A stretch of 64,000 bases of DNA from Arion vulgaris (lineage: Eukaryota > Mollusca > Gastropoda > Stylommatophora > Arionidae), in assembly GCA_020796225.1 (NCBI GenBank), contig CM036774.1, positions 27,177,791 to 27,241,790 on the forward strand, in the 5' to 3' direction. The position numbers were made by a program, and so were the translations under genes. Under the pieces are notes generated by a model. That model was not told where the DNA came from and searched no databases. It worked only from the letters and a program-made list of their open reading frames with translations. Within the stretch, counting starts at the first letter, position 1. Each line of letters begins with the position of its first letter. This document shows, one piece after another, positions 22,323 through 31,775 of this stretch.

Positions 22323-24202
22323 ATGATCTTCATCATTGCACTTCTGTGAGTAACCACGTGTGCTCCGATCTCTTTCTTACACAGTAAGATCACGGCGCCA
22401 TTTCACGAATAGCACCGGCGAGGGTCTCCGATGTAATTTAGAAGATAGTGAAAGTATTTTGTAGGAATTTTATTTTGTAATTTTTGTTCTAATGAATTTT
22501 GTCCGGACTGTAGCATTCCAGCCTGTTCTTCTCGATTTTTGTTCTGCCAATGATTCTTTTACGTGCTTATCTTGAGCACGGTAACTTATATTTTATCGTC
22601 CATCTCCGATAGGACTAGGAACTAGATCTCACCTACATTGAGATCAGGGATATCTGACAAAATATCTTATGGCTCCATGAAGGAGCGAGCCGAGTACCAT
22701 TGGATGAAAGGCGAGCATATAACATCTGAGCCAAGTAGACCGGCTAGTTCTTGTGTACCTGGTCCAAGTTCTTATCTATGTCTTTTAAGAAATAAAGAAC
22801 ATGAGAGACGATAGTAAATAAGAAGAAATAATATTTTAGATGATATTTCTCCCAGTGGTTACCAGGGCCCAAATTTGGGGTGTAAAGAATAGAACCACTG
22901 TTACCTGCAAGCATGTCGTAAGAGATGACTAGGAGGTAGGGCGTTGGTTAGCTACCCCACACGTAAAAACACTAGATGGCTACAGAACGGAGAGCGAACC
23001 GAGTAAACGCTGGCTGAAACCGGACACATCGCCGAAGGATAAGCACCAGAGTTCCAAATGGTGCTGAAGATGGGACGTAAAACATACCAATGCTAAGGCT
23101 GCATGAATCAGATTTCCACATGAATAGAATTTATGGGAAGATCTGGTACATCGGTCTGGGCGGTGATCGCGAGAAATAGAGATAGAGATCATATTTATCA
23201 TTTTTATTATCTAAAAATTTCTTAAGACAAAAGAGGAAATGTAACATCTTTCACATTCGTTGTCTCCGCAAGATTATGAACATCAGGTACTGCAACGTGC
23301 ATACTTGCCTTCCATCAGGTGCATGCAACGTGCATACTTGCCTTCCATCAGGTGCATGCAACGTGCATACTGCCTTCCATCAGGTGCATGCAACTGCATA
23401 CTTGCTTCCATCAGGTGCATGCAACGTGCATACTTGCCTTCCATCAGGTGCATGCAACGTGCATACTTGCCTTCCATCAGGTGCATGCATGCTCAGCAGT
23501 AGAAGACAAAGATGGCTAGGACATGTGAGAAGAATGGGCAATAAACGCATACCAAAACAAATGTTGATCGGTGAACTTTCGGAGGGGAAGAAGCACCAAG
23601 GCAGACAGACAACTGCTCCGATATAATGATGTTTGCAAGATCTCAATTAATAACTTTCCTATCGGTCTCAACGAATGGGGAAAATCTAGTTGATGGCTGA
23701 CCAAAGAATGGGGAAAAACTAGTTGATGGCTGATCAAAGAATGGGGAAAAACTAGCTGATGGCTGACCAACAAATGGAGAAAATCTAGCTGATAGCTGAT
23801 CAACAAATCGAGAAAATCTAGCTGATGGCTGACCAACGAATGGGGAAAAACTAGCTGATGGCTGACCAACGAATGGGGAAAAACTAGCTGATGGCTGACC
23901 AACGAATGGGGAAAATCTAGCTGATGGCTGACCAACGAATGGGAAAAACTAGCTGATGGCCGAGTTATATGGAAAACAACATTACGCAAAGGTGCAGAAT
24001 CTTTGAAAAAGAAAGTTAGGAATGAGTTAGCTGAAATGCAAGAGAGAAAATCGCAAACTCAGAAGTTGTGAAAGTAAAACACTTGTTAATTGACCGTATG
24101 TCAAGATGAAAAGTGTCATATCTCTAAATATTTCTTCTTGTTTATAGTTAATATGTGTCTTTAGTTTAGAGACAACATAGTGAAGACACTATGATGATTA
24201 TA

Positions 24203-24236
<34 letters not shown>

Positions 24237-25016
24237 AGGAAGGAAAATATTGTTTGTATGTAAATGCTGTACATATATATGTCTGAATGTTATGTAAACT
24301 CAGAATTGACAATCTTATCTATGACCTGGTCTTATCTCAACAGATCTACGTCATGTACTTGTCTACATACATGTTGGTTATGACAGCCATAGACCGATAT
24401 CGTGCCGTATGCCATCCACTCTCGGCATTCAACACGTCATCAAAAACCACGATCTACGTCATGATTTGGGCTGCTTACGTACTATCCGGCATTCTTAGCC
24501 TTCCTCAACCAATCATTTTCAAATTTCAGGAATCGGAAACTGGTGTTTGGGACTGCTGGGTGAACTTTAACCCGCCATGGACTATGAATCTGTACATCAT
24601 TTCCTTTACGTTCGCCATCTATATTGTGCCTCTGATCATTTTAATATTTGCATATATTTCAATATGCCGGACGATCTGGAAGAAGCACAGAATAGCCAGG
24701 CTTGAAACACTTATCATGTCCAGTTCCACTGCTGGTTCGGACGTCTCCCTGGCCAGCCGAAACATCTACAGCAGTTACATGGCTAATAAAGTTGTGTACA
24801 GAAACGGTGGTGTCATCGAACGCAGACCAAACGTTTTTCGCAGAAATAGATTACCACCCTCGACCATTCCTCGAGTGCACTCGTTGCGAGGGTTTTCCAG
24901 AGCCAAAATGAAAACTGTAAAACTGACGTTTGTAGTGATTGTGGCGTACCTGTTGTGCTGGTCTCCATTTTTCATCTCACACTTGTGGTGGATGTATGAC
25001 GAAGGACAAGAACACA
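19404..25016 (+). CDS. Vasopressin/oxytocin-type GPCR (partial, 3 exons)
   Basis: Coding exons 19404-19616, 21277-21507 and 24344-25016 join in frame (phases 0, 0, then 1) into 372 residues plus one base. Receptor for a vasopressin/oxytocin-like (conopressin) peptide at the cell surface, expected to signal through G proteins. Hallmarks: TM1 GNSCVL; TM2 LSIADL (Asp114) and LPQLIW; TM3 C141 and IKFMQ; IDRYRAVCHPL (DRY at 165-167); ECL2 VWDCWVNFNPPW (C219), typical of this family; SRAKMKTVKLTF before TM6 and CWSPFF (353-358). The N-terminus has four NxS/T sites (N6, N12, N54, N57). The third intron opens GTGAGT; TM7 and the C-tail were not found in the 39 kb downstream. A 5' UTR exon may exist upstream. 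Alternative ligands of related receptors (CCAP/NPS type) are less likely because of the DCW..F..PW motif. Confidence 0.85.
19690..20785. repeat. 28-bp minisatellite in GPCR intron 1
   Basis: About 35 units of AGACCTTGAAATAAAGGACA plus CACTAGGG, many with GAACAC or GGGCGC variants, with a short interruption at about 20600-20655. Confidence 0.95.
20917..21200 (+). mobile_element. Chimeric LINE fragment in GPCR intron 1
   Basis: The first part reads FGIETGVRQGCPLSSVLFLL, then EQLEDLDFADDIALL, i.e. RT motifs nearly identical to 47925-48110. At about 21087 it switches abruptly to KYILGKRSKQLWTCPM, which matches the end of the RNase H-type LINE at 45690-45735. A 7-bp repeat (GATGTCC)n at 21127-21170 sits inside the second part. 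Two different LINE types are thus joined. Confidence 0.75.
21277..21507 (+). CDS. GPCR exon 2: TM1, TM2 and start of TM3
   Basis: Acceptor TTTCTTTAG|ATT, donor CAG|GTAGTT. 77 codons with TM1 (ILVQSIILGLAVTGNSCVLT), the basic loop RRGKAGSRMHLF, TM2 HLSIADLLVALF and the ECL1 Trp region IWEIT, then the TM3 cysteine. Both edges are phase 0. Confidence 0.88.
21508..21905 (+). repeat. 30-bp minisatellite at the start of GPCR intron 2
   Basis: Thirteen or so units of CTTCTTGACTTGATCAAATC plus TATGTGTTTT start within 10 bases of the splice donor. The early units are exactly 30 bp and stop-free, so an unspliced transcript would add about 65 repetitive residues before a stop at 21703-21705. Confidence 0.9.
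21925..22015. repeat. 10-bp repeat (GTTATGATAA)n
   Basis: About eight tandem copies in GPCR intron 2. Confidence 0.9.
22036..22285. repeat. ~59-bp minisatellite, four copies
   Basis: Units carry GTGTCTAGTTCTGATTTGTA and TCACAGTTTATGAAAGTAAT; the fourth diverges at its end. Confidence 0.9.
22293..22425. repeat. (GATT)n and dispersed repeat family F, copy 2
   Basis: A (TGAT)n run at 22295-22322 followed by sequence homologous to 14155-14262 (TGAGTAACCACGTGTGCTCC). Confidence 0.65.
22490..22750 (-). mobile_element. SINE family D, copy 1
   Basis: Inverted homologue of 30670-30920: AGCCTGTTCTTCTCGAT here matches the inverse of 30885-30900, and the tRNA-like end with GGCTCGCTCC (minus) lies near 22680-22700. 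The A-box is more decayed than in the other copy. Confidence 0.6.
22855..23190 (-). repeat. Composite dispersed repeat (family D-related), copy 2
   Basis: Nearly the same ~340 bp occurs at 30318-30655. It opens with the family D end (GGTTACC.GGGCCCAAAT, AACCACTGTTACCTGC) and continues with ACTAGATGGCTACAGAACGG and GAGCGAACCGAGTAAACGCT. The last segment inverted gives ACTCGGTTCGCTC, a B-box-like word. Confidence 0.75.
23235..24070 (+). mobile_element. LINE C-terminal region with two internal minisatellites
   Basis: Starts FHIRCLRKIMNIRY, goes on as LSSRRQRWLGHVRRMGNKRI after the first array, and ends KNLADGRVIWKTTLRKGAE plus a Lys-rich tail. Between these lie two arrays of ~33 bp (11 codons): 23285-23490, encoding QRAYLPSIRCM per unit, and 23680-23965, built from GATGGCTGACCAACGAATGG. 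Both units come from the LINE's own C-terminal coding sequence. Non-functional fragment in GPCR intron 2. Confidence 0.78.
24208..24234. repeat. (GA)n microsatellite
   Basis: Perfect dinucleotide run in GPCR intron 2, about 110 bp before exon 3. Confidence 0.95.
24344..25016 (+). CDS. GPCR exon 3: TM3 to TM6
   Basis: Acceptor CTCAACAG|ATC. 224 codons: rest of TM3 with IDRYRAV, TM4 (IWAAYVLSG), ECL2 with DCWVNF, TM5 (FAIYIVPLIILIFAYIS), a ~70-residue third intracellular loop with a Ser-rich start and an Arg-rich end, then TM6 with CWSPFF. The donor is CACA|GTGAGT (phase 1). Extending past it reads 14 further codons into GT-rich repeat and is not expected to be coding. Confidence 0.9.
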
Positions 25017-25059
25017 GTGAGTATACGCTCCACACATCTCTTTTGTTGGAACATCAGTG

Positions 25060-25492
25060 AGGTGTGTTTATGTGTGTGCGAGATTGAATGTGTAACTGAG
25101 GTGTGTGTGTAGAACTGCGCTGTTGTGTGTGTGTGCAAGATTGAATGTGTAACTGAGGTGTGTGTGTGTGTTGTGTGTGTGTGTGAGATTGAATATGTAA
25201 ATGAGGGGTGTGTGTGTGTGTGTGTGCGAGACTGAATGTGTAAATGAGGTGTGTGTGTGTGTGTGTGTGCGAGACTGAATGTGTAAATGAGGTGTGTGTG
25301 TGTGTGTGTGCGAGACTGAATGTGTAAATGAGGTGTGTGTGTGTGTGTGCGAGACTGAATGTGTAAATGAGGTGTGTGTGTGTGTGTGTGCGAGACTGAA
25401 TGTGTAAATGAGGTGTGTGTCTGTGTGCGAGACTGAATGTGTAAATGAGGTGTGTGTGTGTGTGTGTGCGAGACTGAATGTGTAAATGACGT
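25060..25492. repeat. GT-rich ~38-bp minisatellite
   Basis: Units of (GT)n followed by GCGAGACTGAATGTGTAAATG, about ten copies, immediately after GPCR exon 3. Confidence 0.93.
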
Positions 25493-25514
25493 GTGTCTTT
25501 CTTTTCTCTAATCC

Positions 25515-26505
25515 TGTTTTACCTCACAGCGTCAGTCAGGATCAGAAGTCTCACAGCGTCAGTCAGGATAAGAAGTCTCACAGCGTCAGTCAGGATAAGA
25601 AGTCTCACAGCGTCAGTCAGGATCAGAAGTCTCACAGCGTCAGTCAGGATCAGAAGTCTCACAGCGTCAGTCAGGATCAGAAATCTCACAGCGTCAGTCA
25701 GGATAAGAAGTCTCACAGCGTCAGTCAGGATAAGAAGTCTCACAGCGTCAGGATAAGAAGTCTCACAGCGTCAGGATAAGAAGTCTCACAGCGTCAGTCA
25801 GGATAAGAAGTCTCACAGCGTCAGGATAAGAAGTCTCACAGCGTCAGGATAAGAAGTCTCACAGCGTCAGGATAAGAAGTCTCACAGCGTCAGTCAGGAT
25901 AAGAAGTCTCACAGCGTCGGGATAAGAAGTCTCACAGCGTCAGGATAAGAAGTCTCACAGCGTCAGTCAGGATAAGAAGTCTCACAACGTCAGGATAAGA
26001 AGTCTCACAGCGTCGGGATAAGAAGTCTCACAGTGTCGGGATAAGAAGTCTCACAGCGTCGGGATAAGAAGTCTCACAGCGTCAGGATAAGAAGTCTCAC
26101 AGCGTCAGGATAAGAAGTCTCACAACGTCAGTCAGGATAAGAAGTCTCACAGCGTCAGGATAAGAAGTCTCACAGCGTCAGGATAAGAAGTCTCACAGCG
26201 TCGGGATAAGAAGTCTCACAGCGTCAGGATAAAAAGTCTAACAGCGTCAGGATAAGAAGTCTCACAGCGTCAGGATAAGAAGTCTCACAGCGTCGGGATA
26301 AGAAGTCTCACAGCGTCAGGATAAGAAGTCTCACAGCGTCGGGATAAGAAGTCTCACAGCGTCAGGATAAGAAGTCTCACAGCGTCAGGATAAGAAGTCT
26401 CACAACGTCAGGATAAGAAGTCTCACAGCGTCGGGATAAGAAGTCTCACAGTGTCGGGATAAGAAGTCTCACAGCGTCAGGATAAAAATCTCACAGCGTA
26501 TGCCA
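25515..26505 (-). repeat. 23/27-bp satellite derived from a LINE 3' end
   Basis: About 40 units of CACAGCGTCAGGATAAGAAG plus TCT (23 bp) or with an extra GTCA (27 bp). The same sequence is present once at the 3' end of LINE copies at 27512-27540 (minus) and 28165-28190 (plus), and the 42-bp unit at 11196 is a sister. After the array, 26506-26575 resembles 11405-11460 next to that LINE's C-terminus. Confidence 0.85.
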
Positions 26506-26574
26506 GGATAAGAAGGATTTCAGAACCAGCCCTTGTGTGTTCATAAAGTGTATTTCCTGACTCTGCTATCTCTG

Positions 26575-27182
26575 AGGTGTGTGTATGTAGAACTGAGCCT
26601 GTGTGTGTGTGAGTATCTTTGCGTGACTGAAAATGTGAGTGACGTATATGTGTGTGTGTAGAAATGTGGTAGTGTGTGTGTGTGTGGGAATGCAGAATTG
26701 TGTGTGTATGACTGACCTTGCGAGTGAGGTGTATGTGTGTGGGATTGTGGTTATGTGTGTGTGGGACTAAATGAAGAGGTGAGGTATGTGTGTGTATTTG
26801 TAAAACTGTAGTTGTATGCGTGATTGAATGTGTGTGTAAGATGCGTGTGCAGTACTGTGCTTGTATGTGTGTGTAAGATATGAGTGCAGTACTGAGCTTG
26901 TATGTGTGTGTAAGATGTGTGTGCAGTACTGTGCTTGTATGTGTGTGTAAGATGTGTGTGCAGTACTGTGCTTGTATGTGTGTGTAAGATGTGTGTGCAG
27001 TACTGAGCTTGTATGCGTGTGTAAGATGTGTGTGCAGTACTGTGCTTGTACGAGTGTGTTTGAAGAACGTTGCTAGTGTGTGATTGAATATGTAAGTGAG
27101 ATGTACGTGTGTGTGTAGTACTGTGCTTGTTTGTATGTATGTGTGTAGAGCTGTGCTAGTTTGTGTGTCACTAAATGTGTGA
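26575..27182. repeat. GT-rich irregular minisatellite
   Basis: Includes ~38-bp units with GTGTGTAAGATGTGTGTGCA and GTACTGTGCTTGTA at about 26830-27050, bounded by looser GT-rich DNA. The 287-codon minus frame here is a repeat artefact. Confidence 0.88.
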
Positions 27183-27195
27183 ACTTGTTCTATTT

Positions 27196-27402
27196 TTTTT
27201 TTTTTTCGATAGAAGCACTTGAGATGAAAGCTCTTCGGCTCGGTGTCATGGACATCGTAACCCTTCGGCTCTGTGCCACGAACACCGTAAATCTGGGGAA
27301 CCTGTAGCTTTTCTGCCAGTCCGCGGAGTTGAACCTGCACTTACAGAGGACTAGTCACCCGTAGTCCAACGCGCTACGAAAACGCTGGGCACGCGGGCAA
27401 CG
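27196..27402 (-). mobile_element. SINE family A, copy 5, with TSD
   Basis: Poly(T) at 27193-27206 is the SINE's poly(A) tail on minus. Conserved body, B-box region at about 27325-27336, head ending near 27395. Flanked by identical TGTTCTATTT at 27186-27195 and 27403-27412, a clear 10-bp target-site duplication. Confidence 0.92.
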
Positions 27403-27509
27403 TGTTCTATTTAAGACAAGCGTGTAGTAAACAGTGTTGTGTCACATCATCCGAATGTATGTTTCCCATTTTGTTAGAGACAGTTCTTGCTTCTCTCTCA
27501 TCCGGTTTG

Positions 27510-27880
27510 TTCACAGTGTCAGGATAAGCATTTCTAGAACGGCTTTTATGTGCGCTTCATAATAATGTTTACACAGCCTCTATTATTTCTGGTCCACCTA
27601 TTGTGTGACGTCTATGTTGTATCCACTGTATTGTAGTAGCATTGCTCTTTGAGACGTACTGTCTGTTGGTAATCTGCTTATGTGGCCGAACCAATTAATT
27701 TGTTGTTTCTTGATGAAGTTTAGTACTGATGTTGTACCCACTTTTGTTTCCCCGATGTCTTCATTTCTCAACCGGTCACTTCTGTTACTCCCAGCATTCT
27801 GCGTAGACACTTCATCTCTGTTGTGACTAGTTTTCTTCTATCGTTTGATGTCAGTGTCCATGCTAGCGACAGTTCTGTAA
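27510..27880 (-). mobile_element. LINE remnant: C-terminus and 3' end
   Basis: The minus strand carries KVGTTSVLNFIKKQQINWFGH and SRLPTDSTSQRAMLLQY, close to 11400-11616. Its 3' end at 27512-27545 has the CACAGTGTCAGGATAAG sequence seen amplified at 25515. Confidence 0.8.
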
Positions 27881-28094
27881 CTATAGCTTCCACTGATATC
27901 ATCAAACTACGAGCACACATCTGTTATTGTTAACTGATCAATGAAACCAAGTCATGGTATCATGGAAGTATTTTTGAACTGGTGGACACTACTATCTTGT
28001 GGTAGGAGCACAATTAGCCATGAAATGGTTATTGACATATTTTATAGCATTTCCCAGTACTAACACAGACTTCCAAGTACTTGCATGCAAAAAG

Positions 28095-28230
28095 TTTATC
28101 TCCGAAATAACAGAGGCAGTAAAACACTGTATGAAGCACAGACAAAAGCCCGTTCTATAAATCTCTTCTTATCCTGATGCTGTGAGGCAAAACAGAACTC
28201 GAGAAAAGAATAAAGAAAAGAGGACTAGTA
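28095..28230 (+). mobile_element. LINE 3' end, short fragment
   Basis: CAGAGGCAGTAAAACACTGT, then CCCGTTCTATAAATCTCTTC, TTATCCTGATGCTGTGAGGC and an A-rich tail: the same LINE 3' end as at 27510, opposite strand. Confidence 0.65.
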
Positions 28231-28244
28231 CTAAGACAGACTTA

Positions 28245-28800
28245 CCAACATTTACCAGCACTTTTCAGTACTTCGCAACACGTCTCAGCACCTTTCACTA
28301 CCTCTCAGCACATCTCAGCACTTCTCAATACGTCTCAGCACTTCTCAACACTTCTCAGTACTTCTCAGCACTTTTCAACATGTCTCAGCACTTCTCAACA
28401 CTTCTCAACACGTCTCAGCACGTCTCAGCACGTCTCAGCACTTCTCAACGCTTCTCAGTACTTCTCAGTACTTCTCAGCACTTCTCAACACGTCTCAGCA
28501 CTTCTCAACACGTCTCAGCACATATCAGCACTTCTCAACACTTCTCAGCACGTCTCAGCACGTCTCAGCACTTCTCAACACGTCTTAGTACGTCTCAACA
28601 CATCTCAGCACTTCTCAACACTTCTAAGTACTCCTCAACACGTCTCAGCACTTCTCAACACGTCTCAGCACTTCTCAACACGTCTTAGCACTTCTCAGCA
28701 CTTCTCATCCCTTCTCAACACTTCACAACATCTCTCATCCCTTTTCAGCATGTCTCATCCCGTCTCAACACTTACTAACAATTACAATCCCTTTCACAAC
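28245..28800. repeat. 10-bp minisatellite (CTTCTCAACA/CGTCTCAGCA)n
   Basis: More than 50 copies of a 10-bp unit. The plus frame encoding LSTSQHFSTR-like repeats is stop-free by chance. Confidence 0.95.
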
Positions 28801-29044
28801 ACACGCAATCAGATCCCAACATTTATTAAACATTTTCTGAATAGAAACTTAAACTATATTGTTTAATACCTGTATCTCACCGTCTTAAGATGATTGTTTT
28901 GTCTGGAAGTAGATAAGATGATTGTTTTGTCTGGAAATAGAATCTCAGAGGGTACAAATAGATTGAATAGACTAGACATATTTATCTAGGGATCAGAGAC
29001 CATATAAACACGCCATTAAACAGAATACTTTGTAACTGTTAATA
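28800..29044. other. Short spacer, nothing recognised
   Basis: Contains a direct duplication of GATAAGATGATTGTTTTGTCTGG-like sequence at about 28888-28938. Confidence 0.5.
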
Positions 29045-29720
29045 TCAATATAAATGAAGACTGCAGTAAAACTATGTAGCAATGTCGATATAAGGAAGAC
29101 TGCAGTAAAACTAGTAGCAATGTCGATATAAGGGAAGACTGCAGTAAAACTAGGTAGCAATGTCGATATAAGGGAAGACTGCAGTAAAACTATGTAGCAA
29201 TGTCGATGTAAGGAAAGACTGCAGTAAAACTATGTAGCAATGTCGATGTAAGGAAAGACTGCAGTAAAACTATGTAGCAATGTCGATGTAAGGAAAGACT
29301 GCAGTAAAACTAGGTAGCAATGTCGATATAAGGAAGACTGCAGTAAAACTATGTAGCAATGTCGATGTAAGGAAAGACTGCAGTAAAACTATGTAGCAAT
29401 GTCGATGTAAGGAAAGACTGCAGTAAAACTATGTAGCAATGTCGATGTAAGGGAAGACTGCAGTAAAACTATGTAGCAATGTCGATGTAAGGAAAGACTG
29501 CAGTAAAACTATGTAGCAATGTCGATATAAGGAAGACTGCAGTAAAACTATGTAGCAATGTCGATATAAGGGAAGACTGCAGTAAACTATGTAGCAATGT
29601 CGAAACACGTAATAACAAAGTACTGTAGTTTTACAAAATACAAAAACAATGACAATACACAGCAACGTTTCGATCAAAGAGGCCTTTATCAAGCAAAACG
29701 ATACAACAGGAGTGAAGAAT
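29045..29720 (-). repeat. Family E: satellite array 2 with head
   Basis: About 14 units (GACTGCAGTAAAACTATGTA, GCAATGTCGATGTAAGG), then GTCGAAACACGTAATAACAA, TACTGTAGTTTTAC, and the inverted hairpin CAACGTTTCGATCAAAGAGG at 29663-29682. Read on minus this is head, then array. Confidence 0.88.
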
Positions 29721-29727
29721 GATATTT

Positions 29728-29975
29728 AAGTATCTTACACAGCTTTAAGACTATCTTACATATGTAAGTATCTTACACAACTTTAAGACCATCTTACATA
29801 TGTAAGTATCTTACACAACTTTAAGACTATCTTACATATGTAAGTATCTTACACAACTTTAAGACCATCTTACATATGTAAGTATCTTACACAACTTTAA
29901 GACTATCTTACATATGTAAGTATCTTACACAGCTTTAAGACTATCTTACATATGTAAGTATCTTACACAACTTGA
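29728..29975. repeat. ~39-bp minisatellite with a perfect palindrome
   Basis: Six units of TTAAGAC.ATCTTACATATG plus TAAGTATCTTACACAAC. Each contains CTTACATATGTAAG, which equals its own reverse complement. Confidence 0.93.
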
Positions 29976-30315
29976 ACAGTTCATCCCTGGCCCTTGGTTC
30001 CAGTCACGTGATGTCTAATGTACAAACTCTGAACAGGCATGACGTCATATTTTAATTAAGGTAAATTCTGTACTTTAGCACGCGCAAGTTTTATTAAAAT
30101 GTTGAACAAATGTCTGGAACCAGTTCAGACAGCTCGTGCCACTTGTCTATCACGTGACTTGTCTTGTACTTCACAACTTTGGTCTGTCCGCGTCCCAGGC
30201 AGTATGACAGCGCAATTTATTCTTGTTTAGCGATGACTCTGTTGTTTCCTGCCAAACATTTCCTTATTTAATTTATTATGGGAAACTTTAGTGAGCAAGG
30301 GAATTAACCCCCATC
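29976..30315. other. Spacer, no gene recognised
   Basis: Two CACGTG words (30006, 30151) and CATGACGTCAT are present; they are palindromic and their presence alone is not evidence of regulation. Confidence 0.5.
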
Positions 30316-30658
30316 CCGCCAGAGTGGTTACCGGGCCCAAATTGGGGTTTAAGGAATAGAACCACTGTTACCTGCCACGCATGTCGTAAGAGGCGGCTAA
30401 GGAGGTTGGATGTGGGGCTAGCTACCCACACTGTAAAAAACACTAGATGGCTACAGAACGGAGAGCGAACCGAGTAAACGCTGGCTGAAACCGACACATC
30501 GCCGAAGGATAAGCACCAAAGCTACAAATGGTGCTGAAGATGTGACGTAAAACACACCAATGCTAAGGCGAATAAGATTTCCCCATGAATGGAATTTATG
30601 GGGAGATTTGGTACATCGGTCTGAGCGGTGATCGCGAGAGAGAAACCCCCAATCTACC
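30316..30658 (-). repeat. Composite dispersed repeat (family D-related), copy 3
   Basis: Homologous over its length to 22855-23190, same orientation, with few differences. Confidence 0.78.
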
Positions 30659-30667
30659 ACTTGTTAA

Positions 30668-30922
30668 CATCTCTCTGTGGCATAGAGGTTAGATGCTCGC
30701 TTCTCGTTCTAAATGTACTCGGTTCGCTCCCTCATGGAGACATCGGAATATTGTTCAAGAGATCCCAAATCTGACTGTAGGTCAGATCAAATCCCTAGTC
30801 CTATCGAAGACGGACGATAAAACTTTCACCCGTGTTCAAGTTGAGCACATAAAGAGAAATGGGCAGTTAAATATCAAGAAGAATAGGCTGGAAAGCCGCT
30901 GCCCTGGCAAAATTCATTAGTA
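30668..30922 (+). mobile_element. SINE family D, copy 2
   Basis: tRNA-like head: A-box TGGCATAGAGGTTAGATGC at 30678 and B-box GGTTCGCTCCC at 30721-30731, followed by a ~180-bp body. An inverted copy lies at 22490-22750. Confidence 0.72.
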
Positions 30923-30955
30923 AGAATAATAAAGAAAATTTCTACAGAATATTTC

Positions 30956-31215
30956 CAACTTCTTCTTCTTCTTCTTTGCGTTCGTTCTTTACACCAATTT
31001 TAATCACTCTTTGTGATATGTTTGATCTTTGCCAAGAACGTGTATACGTTGTACATTGGTTTGGTAGGCTCCTAAACGCATAGACTTGTTCACGTTTATG
31101 ACACATGCATCCGATTTCAGCCAAACCTCCTTAGTCGCCTCTTACGACATGCATGGCAGGTAACAGTGGTTCTATTCTTTACACCCAAATTTGGGCCCGG
31201 TAACCACTCGGGCGT
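30956..31215 (-). repeat. Dispersed repeat family D, fullest copy
   Basis: Left end is (TTC)n at 30959-30976, i.e. a (GAA)n tail on minus. Body shared with 3185-3440. Right end is the conserved GGTAACCACTCGGGCG block. Confidence 0.75.
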
Positions 31216-31374
31216 TTCCACCATCTCATAATTTATATCGGGGACGCTCACCAGTGCTACGGAGTTTGTGCACTGCAGCTGAGATCTTCTTGTGTAAGAA
31301 AGAGATGGAAGCAACACATGATTACTTCCAAATTACAATGATAATATCCCTTTATCTAGGCAGCTAAGCAACAG

Positions 31375-31775
31375 ATGATCAACAGCATTTTTATACCTAC
31401 TTTGTGTTACCAGAGCCAAACATGGACATTGAGCAAAGCGCAGTCACAAAAATAACTACATGTGAAATGCGTTGCCTGCGAAAAGTTACCAACAACACAA
31501 GAAAAGACAGAATCATCAACATAAGAAAGAAAGTTGGCACAAAACCGTGCTTGAATTACATTGATAAACAAAGAATGAAGTGGTTTGGCCACTTAATAAG
31601 AATGCATCCAAACTCCACAGTATACAGAGTCGTCTACAACAGAACATCGGAAAGAAGGCAAGAGGAAGACCACGGAAAAGATGGTTAGATAGCGTAGCAG
31701 AATCCTGTGAAAGAGCAAAAATAACAATCACACAAGCCACCAGAACAGCGCAAGACAAAAACAGAAAACCACGAC
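31375..31775 (+). mobile_element. LINE remnant: C-terminal region
   Basis: KITTCEMRCLRKVTNNTRK, VGTKPCLNYIDKQRMKWFGH and, after a frameshift near 31665, ARGRPRKRWLDSVAE and TARTAQDKNRKPRHWEQP-like sequence. The final residues run straight into the next array. Confidence 0.8.

Noticed and set aside
25017..25060. Continuation of receptor exon 3 to the stop at 25058-25060
   Set aside because: A consensus GTGAGT donor precedes it and the readthrough lacks TM7; it may only exist as an intron-retention product.
26477..27340. 287-codon His/Thr-rich minus frame
   Set aside because: Runs through GT-rich minisatellites into a SINE; no gene features.
28182..28688. 168-codon LSTSQHFSTR repeat protein
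   Set aside because: 10-bp array; the period of 30 bp in protein space is expected by chance.
30001..30160. TIR-like GTCACGTGAT pair
   Set aside because: The matching core CACGTG is palindromic, so inverted similarity is trivial; no duplication around it.
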